Below are positions 19,079 through 26,496 of a stretch of 64,000 nucleotides of DNA, piece after piece. Under the pieces are notes generated by a model. The model was not told where the DNA came from, did not search any database, and worked only from the letters and a program-made list of their open reading frames with translations. Source of the DNA: Acidobacteriaceae bacterium (GTDB taxonomy: Bacteria > Acidobacteriota > Terriglobia > Terriglobales > Acidobacteriaceae); the NCBI GenBank assembly GCA_003165795.1, contig PMWW01000086.1, positions 1-64,000 on the forward strand, given 5' to 3'. Numbering within the stretch: the stretch's first letter is position 1; each line of letters begins with the position of its first letter. The translations under genes were made by a program, and so were the position numbers.

Positions 19079-19939
19079 ATGAATAACAGTACGCAACCAG
19101 AACCCAACCCCGAGCGCAAGTCCATTGAGATGCCTGCACCGACGGCGTGGCCGTTCGCCATGGCGATGGGAACTTCGCTCACCTTTGCCGGACTGCTGAC
19201 TAATGCCACGGTGAGCGTCCTGGGCGCGATCCTGACCATCTTCGGCGCCGTGGGTTGGTTTCGCGAAGTGCTCCCACACGAACATCACGAGGCCATACCC
19301 GTGGGGCCCGAAGAACCGGCGGCGGTTGTGCCTCCGCGCGAGGTCATGCGGATGGAAGTAGCGCAACAGGTGCAACGTGCCTGGCTGCCCATTAGGATCT
19401 ATCCAATCTCGGCGGGCGTGAAAGGCGGACTGGCGGGTGGCGTTGCCATGGCCATACTAGCCATGATTTACGGCGTAGCTATGTACCACAGTGTCTGGTA
19501 CCCGGTTAACCTGCTGGCCGGCACTTTGTACGCTCCCTCTTCAACTCCTACGATGGAAGCGATGATGCATTTCCGCATGGACTGGTTCCTGTTCGCGCTG
19601 GCCATGCACATCACGATGTGCCTGCTTGTGGGACTTCTGTATGGCGCGATGCTGCCGTTGCTTCCGACCCGACCCATCTTGCTGGGTGGAATTATCGGGC
19701 CGCTGCTGTGGACAGGCCTGCTATACCACATCCTCGGATTCGTGAATCCCCTGCTGGACCAGCGGATTAACTGGTGGTGGTTCGCGGTGTCCCAAGTCGG
19801 TTTCGGAATGGTCGCCGGTTTCGTTGTCGCACGGCAAACCAAGGTTTTGACCGCGGAGAACATGCCGCTGGCGATGCGGGCCGGCATTGAAGCTCCCGGC
19901 CTGATGCACGAGCGTGGCGACGAGGACAAGAAGCAATGA
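19079..19939 (+). CDS. Membrane protein of the respiratory operon, unknown function
   Basis: A 286-residue integral membrane protein with about six hydrophobic helices: two near residues 20-60, one near 120-140, and three between about 165 and 270. A hydrophilic loop rich in Glu, Pro and His lies at about 62-95, and the C-terminus is polar. No haem, copper or quinone motif is obvious. The position inside the oxidase/bc cluster, with ATGA overlap to the following cytochrome c gene, says it belongs to this respiratory complex, perhaps for assembly or as an extra subunit. The start is set at the ATG just after repeat A copy 4; an upstream open frame to 18920 overlaps coxC and the repeat. Confidence 0.85.
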   Translation: MNNSTQPEPNPERKSIEMPAPTAWPFAMAMGTSLTFAGLLTNATVSVLGAILTIFGAVGWFREVLPHEHHEAIPVGPEEPAAVVPPREVMRMEVAQQVQRAWLPIRIYPISAGVKGGLAGGVAMAILAMIYGVAMYHSVWYPVNLLAGTLYAPSSTPTMEAMMHFRMDWFLFALAMHITMCLLVGLLYGAMLPLLPTRPILLGGIIGPLLWTGLLYHILGFVNPLLDQRINWWWFAVSQVGFGMVAGFVVARQTKVLTAENMPLAMRAGIEAPGLMHERGDEDKKQ

Positions 19940-20679
19940 GCGCTCGCGTCACGTTTTCCATAGGCTTGATAGCAGCGCTGCTGTCGCTGGCTGGTTGTAA
20001 CTTGCCCGGCAAGCCGACTCCATCTGACATTGTCAGACGTCCCACAGACATTCTGGATCCGGTAACGCTTTATAGCCAGAATTGCGCCGGATGCCACGGT
20101 GCGGACGGCAAATTAGGGCCGGCGCCGCCGATCGGCGACCCGGTGTATCTGGCGGTGGTGAACGATGACGCGCTGCGCGATGCCATCTCCAAAGGGAGAA
20201 AAGGAACTGCCATGTCGGCGTTCGCGCAAAGTGAAGGCGGCATGCTGACCGACAAGCAAGTCGATGCCATCATTCAGGGCATTCGTCAGCGCTGGGGACA
20301 GCCGCAGATTCTGCAGGGTGTCGCGGCTCCTCCTTATGCGGCAAAGGTTCCCGGCAATCGCCAGCAAGGAGCGGCGGCGTTTGCAACCTTCTGCGCCTCC
20401 TGTCATGGAGTGGATGGAAAAGGCGGACCCAAGGTCGGGTCCATCGTGAATCCGCACTATCTTAGCCTGATTACCGATCAGGGCCTGCGCACCATTGTCA
20501 TCGTGGGACGCCCGGACTTCAACGCGCCCGACTGGCGCAACAACGTTCCCGGGCACCCAATGAGCGACCAAGAGATATCTGACGTTGTGGCATGGCTGGC
20601 AGCGGAGCGGCCAGCCCATATGGCAGCGCCGGTTTCTTCATCGCCGACTACGACTTCTTCGCCCGGAGGACTGCATTGA
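19936..20679 (+). CDS. Dihaem cytochrome c lipoprotein
   Basis: A 247-residue protein with a lipoprotein signal (LSLAGC, lipidated Cys21) and two class-I cytochrome c domains with haem sites Cys50-Ala-Gly-Cys-His54 and Cys153-Ala-Ser-Cys-His157. Candidate axial Met residues follow each site. It should be anchored to the periplasmic face of the inner membrane and pass electrons between the Rieske/cytochrome b unit and the caa3 oxidase. The start overlaps the preceding stop as ATGA, and its own stop overlaps the TTG start of the Rieske gene, so three genes are translationally coupled. A Ser/Thr/Pro-rich tail follows the second domain. Confidence 0.93.
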   Translation: MSARVTFSIGLIAALLSLAGCNLPGKPTPSDIVRRPTDILDPVTLYSQNCAGCHGADGKLGPAPPIGDPVYLAVVNDDALRDAISKGRKGTAMSAFAQSEGGMLTDKQVDAIIQGIRQRWGQPQILQGVAAPPYAAKVPGNRQQGAAAFATFCASCHGVDGKGGPKVGSIVNPHYLSLITDQGLRTIVIVGRPDFNAPDWRNNVPGHPMSDQEISDVVAWLAAERPAHMAAPVSSSPTTTSSPGGLH

Positions 20680-21227
20680 GCGATCAGGAAAAAAGCGGAA
20701 TGTCCCGACGCGATCTGATGGCCAAGATCGGGATGCTGTTGAATGGCGCGGCTGTCGTGATCCTGGCCACTCCGGTGATTGGCTACCTGCTGGCGCCAAT
20801 CGTGCGCGGCGATGGCGGACGCTATCGCAAGTGGATTGACCTGGGCGAACTGGACGAATTTCCCGAAGGCCAGACGAGATTGGCGAAATACAAGAACCCG
20901 ATCTCGAATCCCTGGGATGGCGAGACCGATAATATTCCCTGCTGGGTACGGCGCGTCGAAGGGGAAAAGTTCCAGGTCTTCGCTATCAACTGCGCCCACT
21001 TGGGCTGCCCGGTGCGCTGGTTCCCGCAGTCAAGCCTTTTTATGTGCCCCTGTCACGGCGGGGTGTATTACCAGGACGGCTCGCGCGCCTCAGGACCACC
21101 GCCGCGCGGTCTCTTCGAGTATCCCTACAAGGTGGAAGGTGGCCGCTTAATGATCGAGGCGGGACAACTGCCAACCCTGTCGACCAGCGCTAGCCTGCGT
21201 GCGAGGAGCAACGGATGTCAAGGCTAG
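20676..21227 (+). CDS. Rieske iron-sulfur protein
   Basis: A 183-residue Rieske [2Fe-2S] protein of a bc-type complex. Cluster ligands are Cys106 and His108 in CAHLGC and Cys124 and His127 in CPCHGG, with Cys111 and Cys126 placed to form the usual disulfide. An N-terminal SRRDLMAK twin-arginine-like motif precedes one membrane helix (about 20-42). The start is a TTG at 20676, overlapping the previous stop and five bases after GGAGGA; an ATG at 20700 is the alternative. It oxidises quinol together with the cytochrome b encoded 12 bp upstream of its stop (the genes overlap). Confidence 0.94.
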   Translation: MSDQEKSGMSRRDLMAKIGMLLNGAAVVILATPVIGYLLAPIVRGDGGRYRKWIDLGELDEFPEGQTRLAKYKNPISNPWDGETDNIPCWVRRVEGEKFQVFAINCAHLGCPVRWFPQSSLFMCPCHGGVYYQDGSRASGPPPRGLFEYPYKVEGGRLMIEAGQLPTLSTSASLRARSNGCQG

Positions 21228-22675
21228 CGAAGATCGGCGAGTGGTTCGACCAGCGGCTGCAACTGGGCAGCACCATCCGCGAGACGATGGCGCATCCGGT
21301 GCCGCGCAAATCGGCCAGCTGGTTTTACGTCTTCGGCAGCGCCGCGCTCACGGTCTTCATCCTGCAGATTTTCACCGGCATCATGCTGGCGCTGATCTAC
21401 GTTCCCTCCGCCGGCGAAGCCTGGAACAGCCTGCAGTACCTGAACCACGGCGTAACCCTGGGTTGGTTCCTACGCGGCGTACACGGTTGGGGATCGAACT
21501 TCATGGTCGCCATTGTGCTGATCCACATGGTGCAGGTGGCCATGTTCGGTGCGTACAAGTTTCCGCGCGAGCTGACCTGGATCATCGGCGTCTTCCTCCT
21601 TCTGATGACGCTGGGCATGGCTTTCACCGGCCAGGTGTTGCGATTCGACCAAGACGCCTATTGGGGGTTAGGCATCGGCGCCGCCATCTGCGGACGCGTG
21701 CCGTTTGTCGGCGCCTGGGTGGTGCATTTATTGCTGGGCGGCCCCATCATTGCCGGAGACACGCTGTCGCGATTCTTCGCGATCCATGTCTTCGTCATTC
21801 CCGGCCTGCTGATCGGATTGGTCTCGCTGCACCTGCTGATGGTGTTGAAGCTGGGGATCAACGACTGGCCGATGCCCGGCCGGCTGGTGCGGCGCGCAAC
21901 GTATGTGCAGGAATATCACGAGATGACGAAGAAGGACGGCGTGCCCTTTGTGCCGGAAGCGGTATGGAAGGACATGTTCTTCTCGGCCTTCATCATCGTT
22001 TGCGTGATGGCCTGCGCAGCGTTCTTCGGTCCCTACGGCCCGAGCGGACAGCCGGATCCCACGATTGTCCAGACCGTGCCTAAGCCGGATTACTTCTTCC
22101 AGTGGCTCTATGCCTTGTTGGCTTATTTGCCGCCGGAGATGGAGACTCCTGCTCTTCTCATCGGTCCGGTCGTCATCATCGGCTTTCTGGTGTGTCTGCC
22201 GTTCTTTGCCGGTGAAGGGGAGAAGAGCTGGAAGCGGCGCCCGATCGCCGTGGTCACGATCCTGCTGACGGCGGTCGCGCTGGGCACGCTGACCCATCTT
22301 GCCGGCTACACTCCGTGGAGCCCGATCATGAATGCCTGGAGTGGCGATCCCGTCCCAGTCCAGTATCTGAATGGGCGTTCTCCACTGGAGCGTCAGGGAG
22401 CTGCTGTTTTCCAGGGCAAGCAGTGCCGGAACTGCCACTCCATCGGAGGTTCCGGCGGATTGCGAGGCCCTGACCTGGACAGCGTGGCCGTGCGCATGAC
22501 TCATGACCAACTGGTGCGGCAGGTATTGCAAGGCGGCGGCAACATGCCCGCCTATGGCAAGAACCTGAACCCGGCAGAGGTCGCGGCGCTGGTGTCGTTC
22601 CTCGATACGCTACATCCAGCGAACCAACTGCCGGCGCGAGATGCGGCGCAAGAAGACGCTTCGCCCCGCCAATAG
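21215..22675 (+). CDS. Cytochrome b fused to a C-terminal cytochrome c
   Basis: A 486-residue quinol-oxidising subunit. Residues 1-220 form the four-helix haem b part with haem ligands His90/His104 (13 residues between) and His191/His206 (14 between), the b6-type spacing. Residues 245-365 match the subunit IV part, in which the usual PEWY quinol-site motif reads PDYF at 291-294. A cytochrome c domain follows with Cys404-Arg-Asn-Cys-His408. The protein thus joins b6, subunit IV and cytochrome c in one chain. AGGAG before the ATG supports the start. Last gene of the operon, followed by a hairpin. Confidence 0.93.
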   Translation: MSRLAKIGEWFDQRLQLGSTIRETMAHPVPRKSASWFYVFGSAALTVFILQIFTGIMLALIYVPSAGEAWNSLQYLNHGVTLGWFLRGVHGWGSNFMVAIVLIHMVQVAMFGAYKFPRELTWIIGVFLLLMTLGMAFTGQVLRFDQDAYWGLGIGAAICGRVPFVGAWVVHLLLGGPIIAGDTLSRFFAIHVFVIPGLLIGLVSLHLLMVLKLGINDWPMPGRLVRRATYVQEYHEMTKKDGVPFVPEAVWKDMFFSAFIIVCVMACAAFFGPYGPSGQPDPTIVQTVPKPDYFFQWLYALLAYLPPEMETPALLIGPVVIIGFLVCLPFFAGEGEKSWKRRPIAVVTILLTAVALGTLTHLAGYTPWSPIMNAWSGDPVPVQYLNGRSPLERQGAAVFQGKQCRNCHSIGGSGGLRGPDLDSVAVRMTHDQLVRQVLQGGGNMPAYGKNLNPAEVAALVSFLDTLHPANQLPARDAAQEDASPRQ

Positions 22676-22699
22676 CCAGGCATAAAGCGCTGGAGAAAG

Positions 22700-22728
22700 A
22701 TTGGCCGTCCTCTTGCAGGACGGCCAAT
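22700..22728 (+). terminator. Hairpin terminator after the respiratory operon
   Basis: A perfect 12-bp stem, ATTGGCCGTCCT and AGGACGGCCAAT, with a five-base loop CTTGC, 24 bp after the cytochrome b stop. The downstream strand continues TTGC rather than a long T run, so termination may be only partly factor-independent. Confidence 0.75.
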
Positions 22729-23113
22729 TTGCTAGCGCATTAGCTTGGGCTCGACAGCTCCCAAAAGAAGAAAAGCCAGGAAGGAAGCGGTTCCTTATCC
22801 TGACTCCATAATCATAGGATAGCACATTAAGGGTAGTCTTGGCTGGTATTTGGCTAAGTTTATATTCCAACTAGCATCAGTAGATTACGACGATTTAGGC
22901 ATGTTTGTGGGGCTTGACAAGCTATCCCCGAAGCGGGAATTTTACCGTTCTGCTGAGTCCAGAGCCAACATACGATGCGAGCGATCTTTTTCGCAACGGC
23001 TGGGCAGGGATTTCCATCTTTCGGGATGAACAGGCATAGGTCTTGCCTCCAGTCTGACGATGGACAGTCATCCCCGCTGCTATGCGATACTGAAAAAGTT
23101 TGGAGGCTGGTGC
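22729..23113. other. Intergenic region with no gene seen
   Basis: About 385 bp between the terminator and the SLOG-like gene. A TTGACA at 22914-22919 is followed 18 bp later by only a weak AATTTT, so a promoter is possible but not convincing. No conserved frame or repeat A/B copy is present. Confidence 0.35.
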
Positions 23114-23650
23114 ATGATCATAGCTCTATCCGGAAGGAGAGTCGATGCCTTTAAGGCGGAGCAGCCACGATTTCCGCTGGAAAATGTTGCCTGCGTGAAG
23201 GACGAAGTCCGGCGGATGCTGCAGAGCCAACAAGTCACCGCAGTGGTGAGTTCGGCCGCCTGCGGAGCCGACTTGATTGTCTTGTCCGAGGCGGGCTCTC
23301 TAGGCTTGCGACGGAGAGTGGTCCTACCGTTCGAACCCAAGCGCTTCCGCGAGACCTCGGTAGTCGACCGGCCCGGAGACTGGGGCACCATCTACGATCA
23401 AGTCATCGACCAGGTCGAAACCAACGGCGATCTCGTAGTTCTCGGCAAGACCGATCAGGACGACCCTTATGCCGCGACCAATAAAGTGATCCTCAGCGAA
23501 GCTATCGCCTTGGCCGGCCAAACTAAAGAACCCGTTGGCGCGTTACTGATATGGGAGGGCGCCTCGCGAGGTAAGGAAGACTTTACCGAGTCGCTCGGTG
23601 CGGAAGCCCGCAAGCTAGCCTTACCAGTGTTCGAGATTTTGACCAAGTAG
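23114..23650 (+). CDS. Predicted SLOG/LOG-like nucleotide-binding protein
   Basis: A 178-residue soluble protein with a Rossmann-like layout: N-terminal beta strand MIIALSGRRVD, a mid segment VVSSAACGADLIVLSEA, then RRVVLPFEPKRFRETSV and GDLVVLGKTD. The 'CGAD.. EA .. G ... VVLPF' arrangement resembles SLOG-type domains (the DprA/Smf, LOG and TRPM group) found near signalling proteins; that is a judgement by eye. An upstream in-frame ATG exists at 23060, but GGAGG at 23102-23106 lies seven bases before the ATG at 23114. It stands alone between two unrelated blocks. Nucleotide or nucleotide-derivative binding is inferred; the ligand is unknown. Confidence 0.6.
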   Translation: MIIALSGRRVDAFKAEQPRFPLENVACVKDEVRRMLQSQQVTAVVSSAACGADLIVLSEAGSLGLRRRVVLPFEPKRFRETSVVDRPGDWGTIYDQVIDQVETNGDLVVLGKTDQDDPYAATNKVILSEAIALAGQTKEPVGALLIWEGASRGKEDFTESLGAEARKLALPVFEILTK

Positions 23651-23870
23651 TTCTACTTAGTTGCTTATATTGCTGCCTATAACCAACGCCGAACTATCCG
23701 TTGTTTAATATTGACGAAAGATTTCCGCAGACACATTAAATCCCGCCGGCATATTTAAATAAATGTTGTTTCAAGACTTTGACAACATCCTCACCATTTA
23801 CTGACAACTCACCCTTTCTCTAGTCGTAGCTTTGATCTCATCACGGCATGAGCCGGAGGAGGCGGTGGCA

Positions 23871-25097
23871 ATGTACAAGTGTTTACTATGTCTCGTAGTA
23901 ATTGCCGGCGCGTCCGCATCTGGCCTGCGAGCACAAGCTATCGATCCAAGTAACACCGCTCACGCTGCCGATGTCCCGGTGACAGCCGTGACCGGCGAAA
24001 GCTGGCTCAGCCACCTCCATCGCTCGTTTGGCGACACCAGTATGGGCAAGACAGGACATCTGGGACCGCCTCCGCTTGGGCCTGGAGAAGAAGGCGTCGT
24101 TCAGCAATCGGCAATACCCTTCGGCTACGCTCCTCACTCCGCGGTCCTTCACGGTTCAGACCTTTATCGCATCAACTGCCAGGGATGTCACGGCGATGCC
24201 GGCCTGGGCGCGCCCCCGGAAATCAACTCCGTCATTAACCCGGTGCGAGCGACTTCAGTGGCGCTGATCATGGAGCGAATGAAAGACCGCGGCATGGAAA
24301 TGAGCTGTGCGGACGCCGCAGAGCTTGCCAAACAATCCCAGGCTGCCTTGCTGCAGCGGTTGCACAACGGCGGTGAGAACATGCCGCCGTTTCCTCACTT
24401 GAGCGAAGCGGAGATTGCTGCCCTGGTCGCTTACTTGAACCAGCTTGCCGAAGTGCCCGGTGCAAAGCAGAAGCAAGCCACGGTGAAGGAACCGGCCATG
24501 CGCGTGGGCGAGCACATTGTGAAATCCACCTGCCACGACGCGGCCGGGCCAAACCCCACGGCGCAGCAACTGGAAGACGGCGCCATCCCGCCGCTGGAAA
24601 CGCTGGCCACTCGCGTCGGCCAGTCAGAGTTCATTCGTAAGGTTACCGCGGGAGCGCCGATCGTGATGGGCACTCCGCCTACGCCGCACCGGGGCCGGAT
24701 GCCGGTTTTCTACTACCTGAGCCAAGACGAAGCGGCCGATGTGTACCTGTACCTAACGCAGTATCCGCCATTGCAATCGGCAAGCTCCGAGTTCGTCGTT
24801 TTGGGTCGGCAAGATCCGATAAGCGATGGTGGACGGCGTTCCACGCCGGGTAGCTCCGGCAGTTCGTCGCTACCAAGCAGCCAGCGGAGCAAGGCACCAC
24901 AGGCGAACGGCAGTCCTGATCTAGAGACCACTCTTGTGCTGCTTGGCATAGGTGGGTTCGTGACCCTGCTTCTGGTGGGGGGACTGGCTTTCACGATGCA
25001 TGAGCTTAAGCGGCTAGCAGCGGAGAGCGAAATCCGAAGTCGGACTGCCGCTCGTTATCGCGTGGAAAGCGATGTCGACACGCTGGTGCCGCAGTGA
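23871..25097 (+). CDS. Membrane-anchored cytochrome c with a degenerate second haem site
   Basis: A 408-residue exported protein: signal peptide (about 1-22), a cytochrome c domain with Cys103-Gln-Gly-Cys-His107, a second cytochrome-like domain, a Ser/Pro-rich linker, and one membrane helix (about 353-373) with a charged cytoplasmic tail. The second domain has Lys218-Ser-Thr-Cys221-His222 where Cys-x-x-Cys-His is expected, so normal covalent haem attachment there is unlikely. It keeps other cytochrome features such as a following RMPVFYYLSQDEAADVYLYL helix. GGAGGAGG before the ATG at 23871 fixes the start over an ATG 13 codons upstream. It begins a periplasmic electron-transfer group with the next two genes. 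Confidence 0.85.
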   Translation: MYKCLLCLVVIAGASASGLRAQAIDPSNTAHAADVPVTAVTGESWLSHLHRSFGDTSMGKTGHLGPPPLGPGEEGVVQQSAIPFGYAPHSAVLHGSDLYRINCQGCHGDAGLGAPPEINSVINPVRATSVALIMERMKDRGMEMSCADAAELAKQSQAALLQRLHNGGENMPPFPHLSEAEIAALVAYLNQLAEVPGAKQKQATVKEPAMRVGEHIVKSTCHDAAGPNPTAQQLEDGAIPPLETLATRVGQSEFIRKVTAGAPIVMGTPPTPHRGRMPVFYYLSQDEAADVYLYLTQYPPLQSASSEFVVLGRQDPISDGGRRSTPGSSGSSSLPSSQRSKAPQANGSPDLETTLVLLGIGGFVTLLLVGGLAFTMHELKRLAAESEIRSRTAARYRVESDVDTLVPQ

Positions 25098-25149
25098 AGG
25101 CAGAAGCCCGCAGAGGCAAATCATTTTCATCGAAAAAGGCGAAATTTTG

Positions 25150-25831
25150 ATGTCACGGCAAAGCTGTGGTGTCGTCCAGAGGTCATGGCTATTCGTCATG
25201 CTGGTTCTGCTCCTGTTTGGGCTTTCGAGCAACGCCCATGCTATTCCGGCTTTCGCGCGCATGTACGGTACCAGTTGCAGCACCTGCCACATTGATTTTC
25301 CCAAGCTGAACGATTTCGGCAAGGCCTTCAAAGATGCCGGCTTCAAGTTTCCCAAAGACGATGAATCGATGCTCAAGATCCCGCCGGTCATGCTGGGCGC
25401 ACCGGCCAATGCGGAACTCTGGCCGAAGGCGATTTGGCCGGGAACCATACCGGGCATTCCGCCCATTGGCTTGCGCATGAATAACTACTTCCAATACACG
25501 GGCACCAGCAGCGGGAAGTTTGCCGCGCTGACCCCGGCGGGAACGTTGCCGCCGTTTGTCCCGACGACGGATTTCGAAACCGGGTTATTCAGTATCTTCA
25601 CCGCCGGGAACTTCGGCAGCGACATTGCGTTCTGGGTTGACGACGACATTAGCGTCAGCGGAGCGAACGCCAACGGCGACCTAGCTAGGCGATGGTTATC
25701 TGAAGTTCGTCAATATCAGTCGCCTGATGAAGCTGCCGAAGGACTCGCTTAATCTTAAAATCGGCCAGTTCGAACTCGAACTACCTTTTACGCAGGCCCG
25801 CAGCATTTGGATCAGTCCCTACGACATCTAG
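25150..25831 (+). pseudogene. Frameshifted, truncated exported cytochrome c
   Basis: Starts MSRQSCGVV, with a signal peptide ending near SNAHA and a haem site CSTCH in MYGTSCSTCHIDF. This N-terminal pattern is that of exported monohaem cytochromes, often outer-membrane linked, of about 400 residues or more. The frame breaks at a tandem CTAG duplication in CCTAGCTAGG (25680-25689). Removing four bases restores GDGYLKFVNISRLMKLPKDS and then IGQFELELPFTQARS, ending at TAG 25829-25831, and the rest of the family's C-terminal part is absent. In the present frame it stops at 25752 (200 residues). It is thus broken twice: by the duplication and by loss of the C-terminal part. Confidence 0.75.
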
Positions 25832-25884
25832 GTGTACTAACTGTTTTCTGCGTTAAGGATGCACAAACCATGAAAGGATTCGCA

Positions 25885-26460
25885 ATGACGCGCAGTTTTT
25901 TCTTCACGCTTCTTCTGATCGCAGCGGTCGCAGCCGCGGCGGTCGCAGGCACAATTGAGGGAAAAGTATCGCCGGGAAAGGCGGTCGTTTACGTTGACAC
26001 CATCCCGGGCAAGACGTTCCCGGCTCCATCGCAGAAACCCTTGCTCAGTCAGCAGGGTCTGGTGTTCAATCCCCATCTGCTGGTGGTGCAACAAGGGACA
26101 ACGGTTGAGTTCCAGAACAACGATTCGGTGCAGCACAACGTCTTCTGGCCGGCCATCAGCGGCAACAAGAAAGAAGGCCACAATCTCGGCACCTGGCCCA
26201 AGGGCGACAAGCGCTCGTTCACCTTCGATCAGCCCGGCGTGGTGCCGCTGCTCTGCAATGTTCACCCCGAGATGGCGGGCTATATCGTCGTCAGTCCCAC
26301 GCCGTACTTCGCCGAGACCGACGCCAATGGGAACTACAAGATCGAGAATGTTCCGGATGGCAAGTACAGCGTCGTCGCCTGGCATGAAGGATCGAAACTG
26401 CAGACTAAGCCGGTGGACGTCACCGGAACCGGCAAGGCGGATTTCAGCCTCGCCAAGTAG
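25885..26460 (+). CDS. Exported cupredoxin with carboxypeptidase-regulatory-like tail
   Basis: A 191-residue periplasmic blue-copper-type protein. A signal peptide (1-22) is followed by a cupredoxin fold with type-1 copper ligands His84 (VQHNVF), Cys124, His127 and Met130 in LLCNVHPEM. The C-terminal part (about 140-190) with TDANGNYKIENVPDGKYSVVAW resembles the beta-sandwich repeats called carboxypeptidase-regulatory-like. Such two-part proteins are often labelled methylamine-utilisation-like. Two ATGs (25870 and 25885) are possible; the second has AAAGGA at a good distance and begins the signal peptide directly. It probably carries electrons for the neighbouring cytochromes. Confidence 0.88.
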   Translation: MTRSFFFTLLLIAAVAAAAVAGTIEGKVSPGKAVVYVDTIPGKTFPAPSQKPLLSQQGLVFNPHLLVVQQGTTVEFQNNDSVQHNVFWPAISGNKKEGHNLGTWPKGDKRSFTFDQPGVVPLLCNVHPEMAGYIVVSPTPYFAETDANGNYKIENVPDGKYSVVAWHEGSKLQTKPVDVTGTGKADFSLAK

Positions 26461-26496
26461 GCGTGCGCCATCCTGGACACAAGAAGGGCTGCGGCA

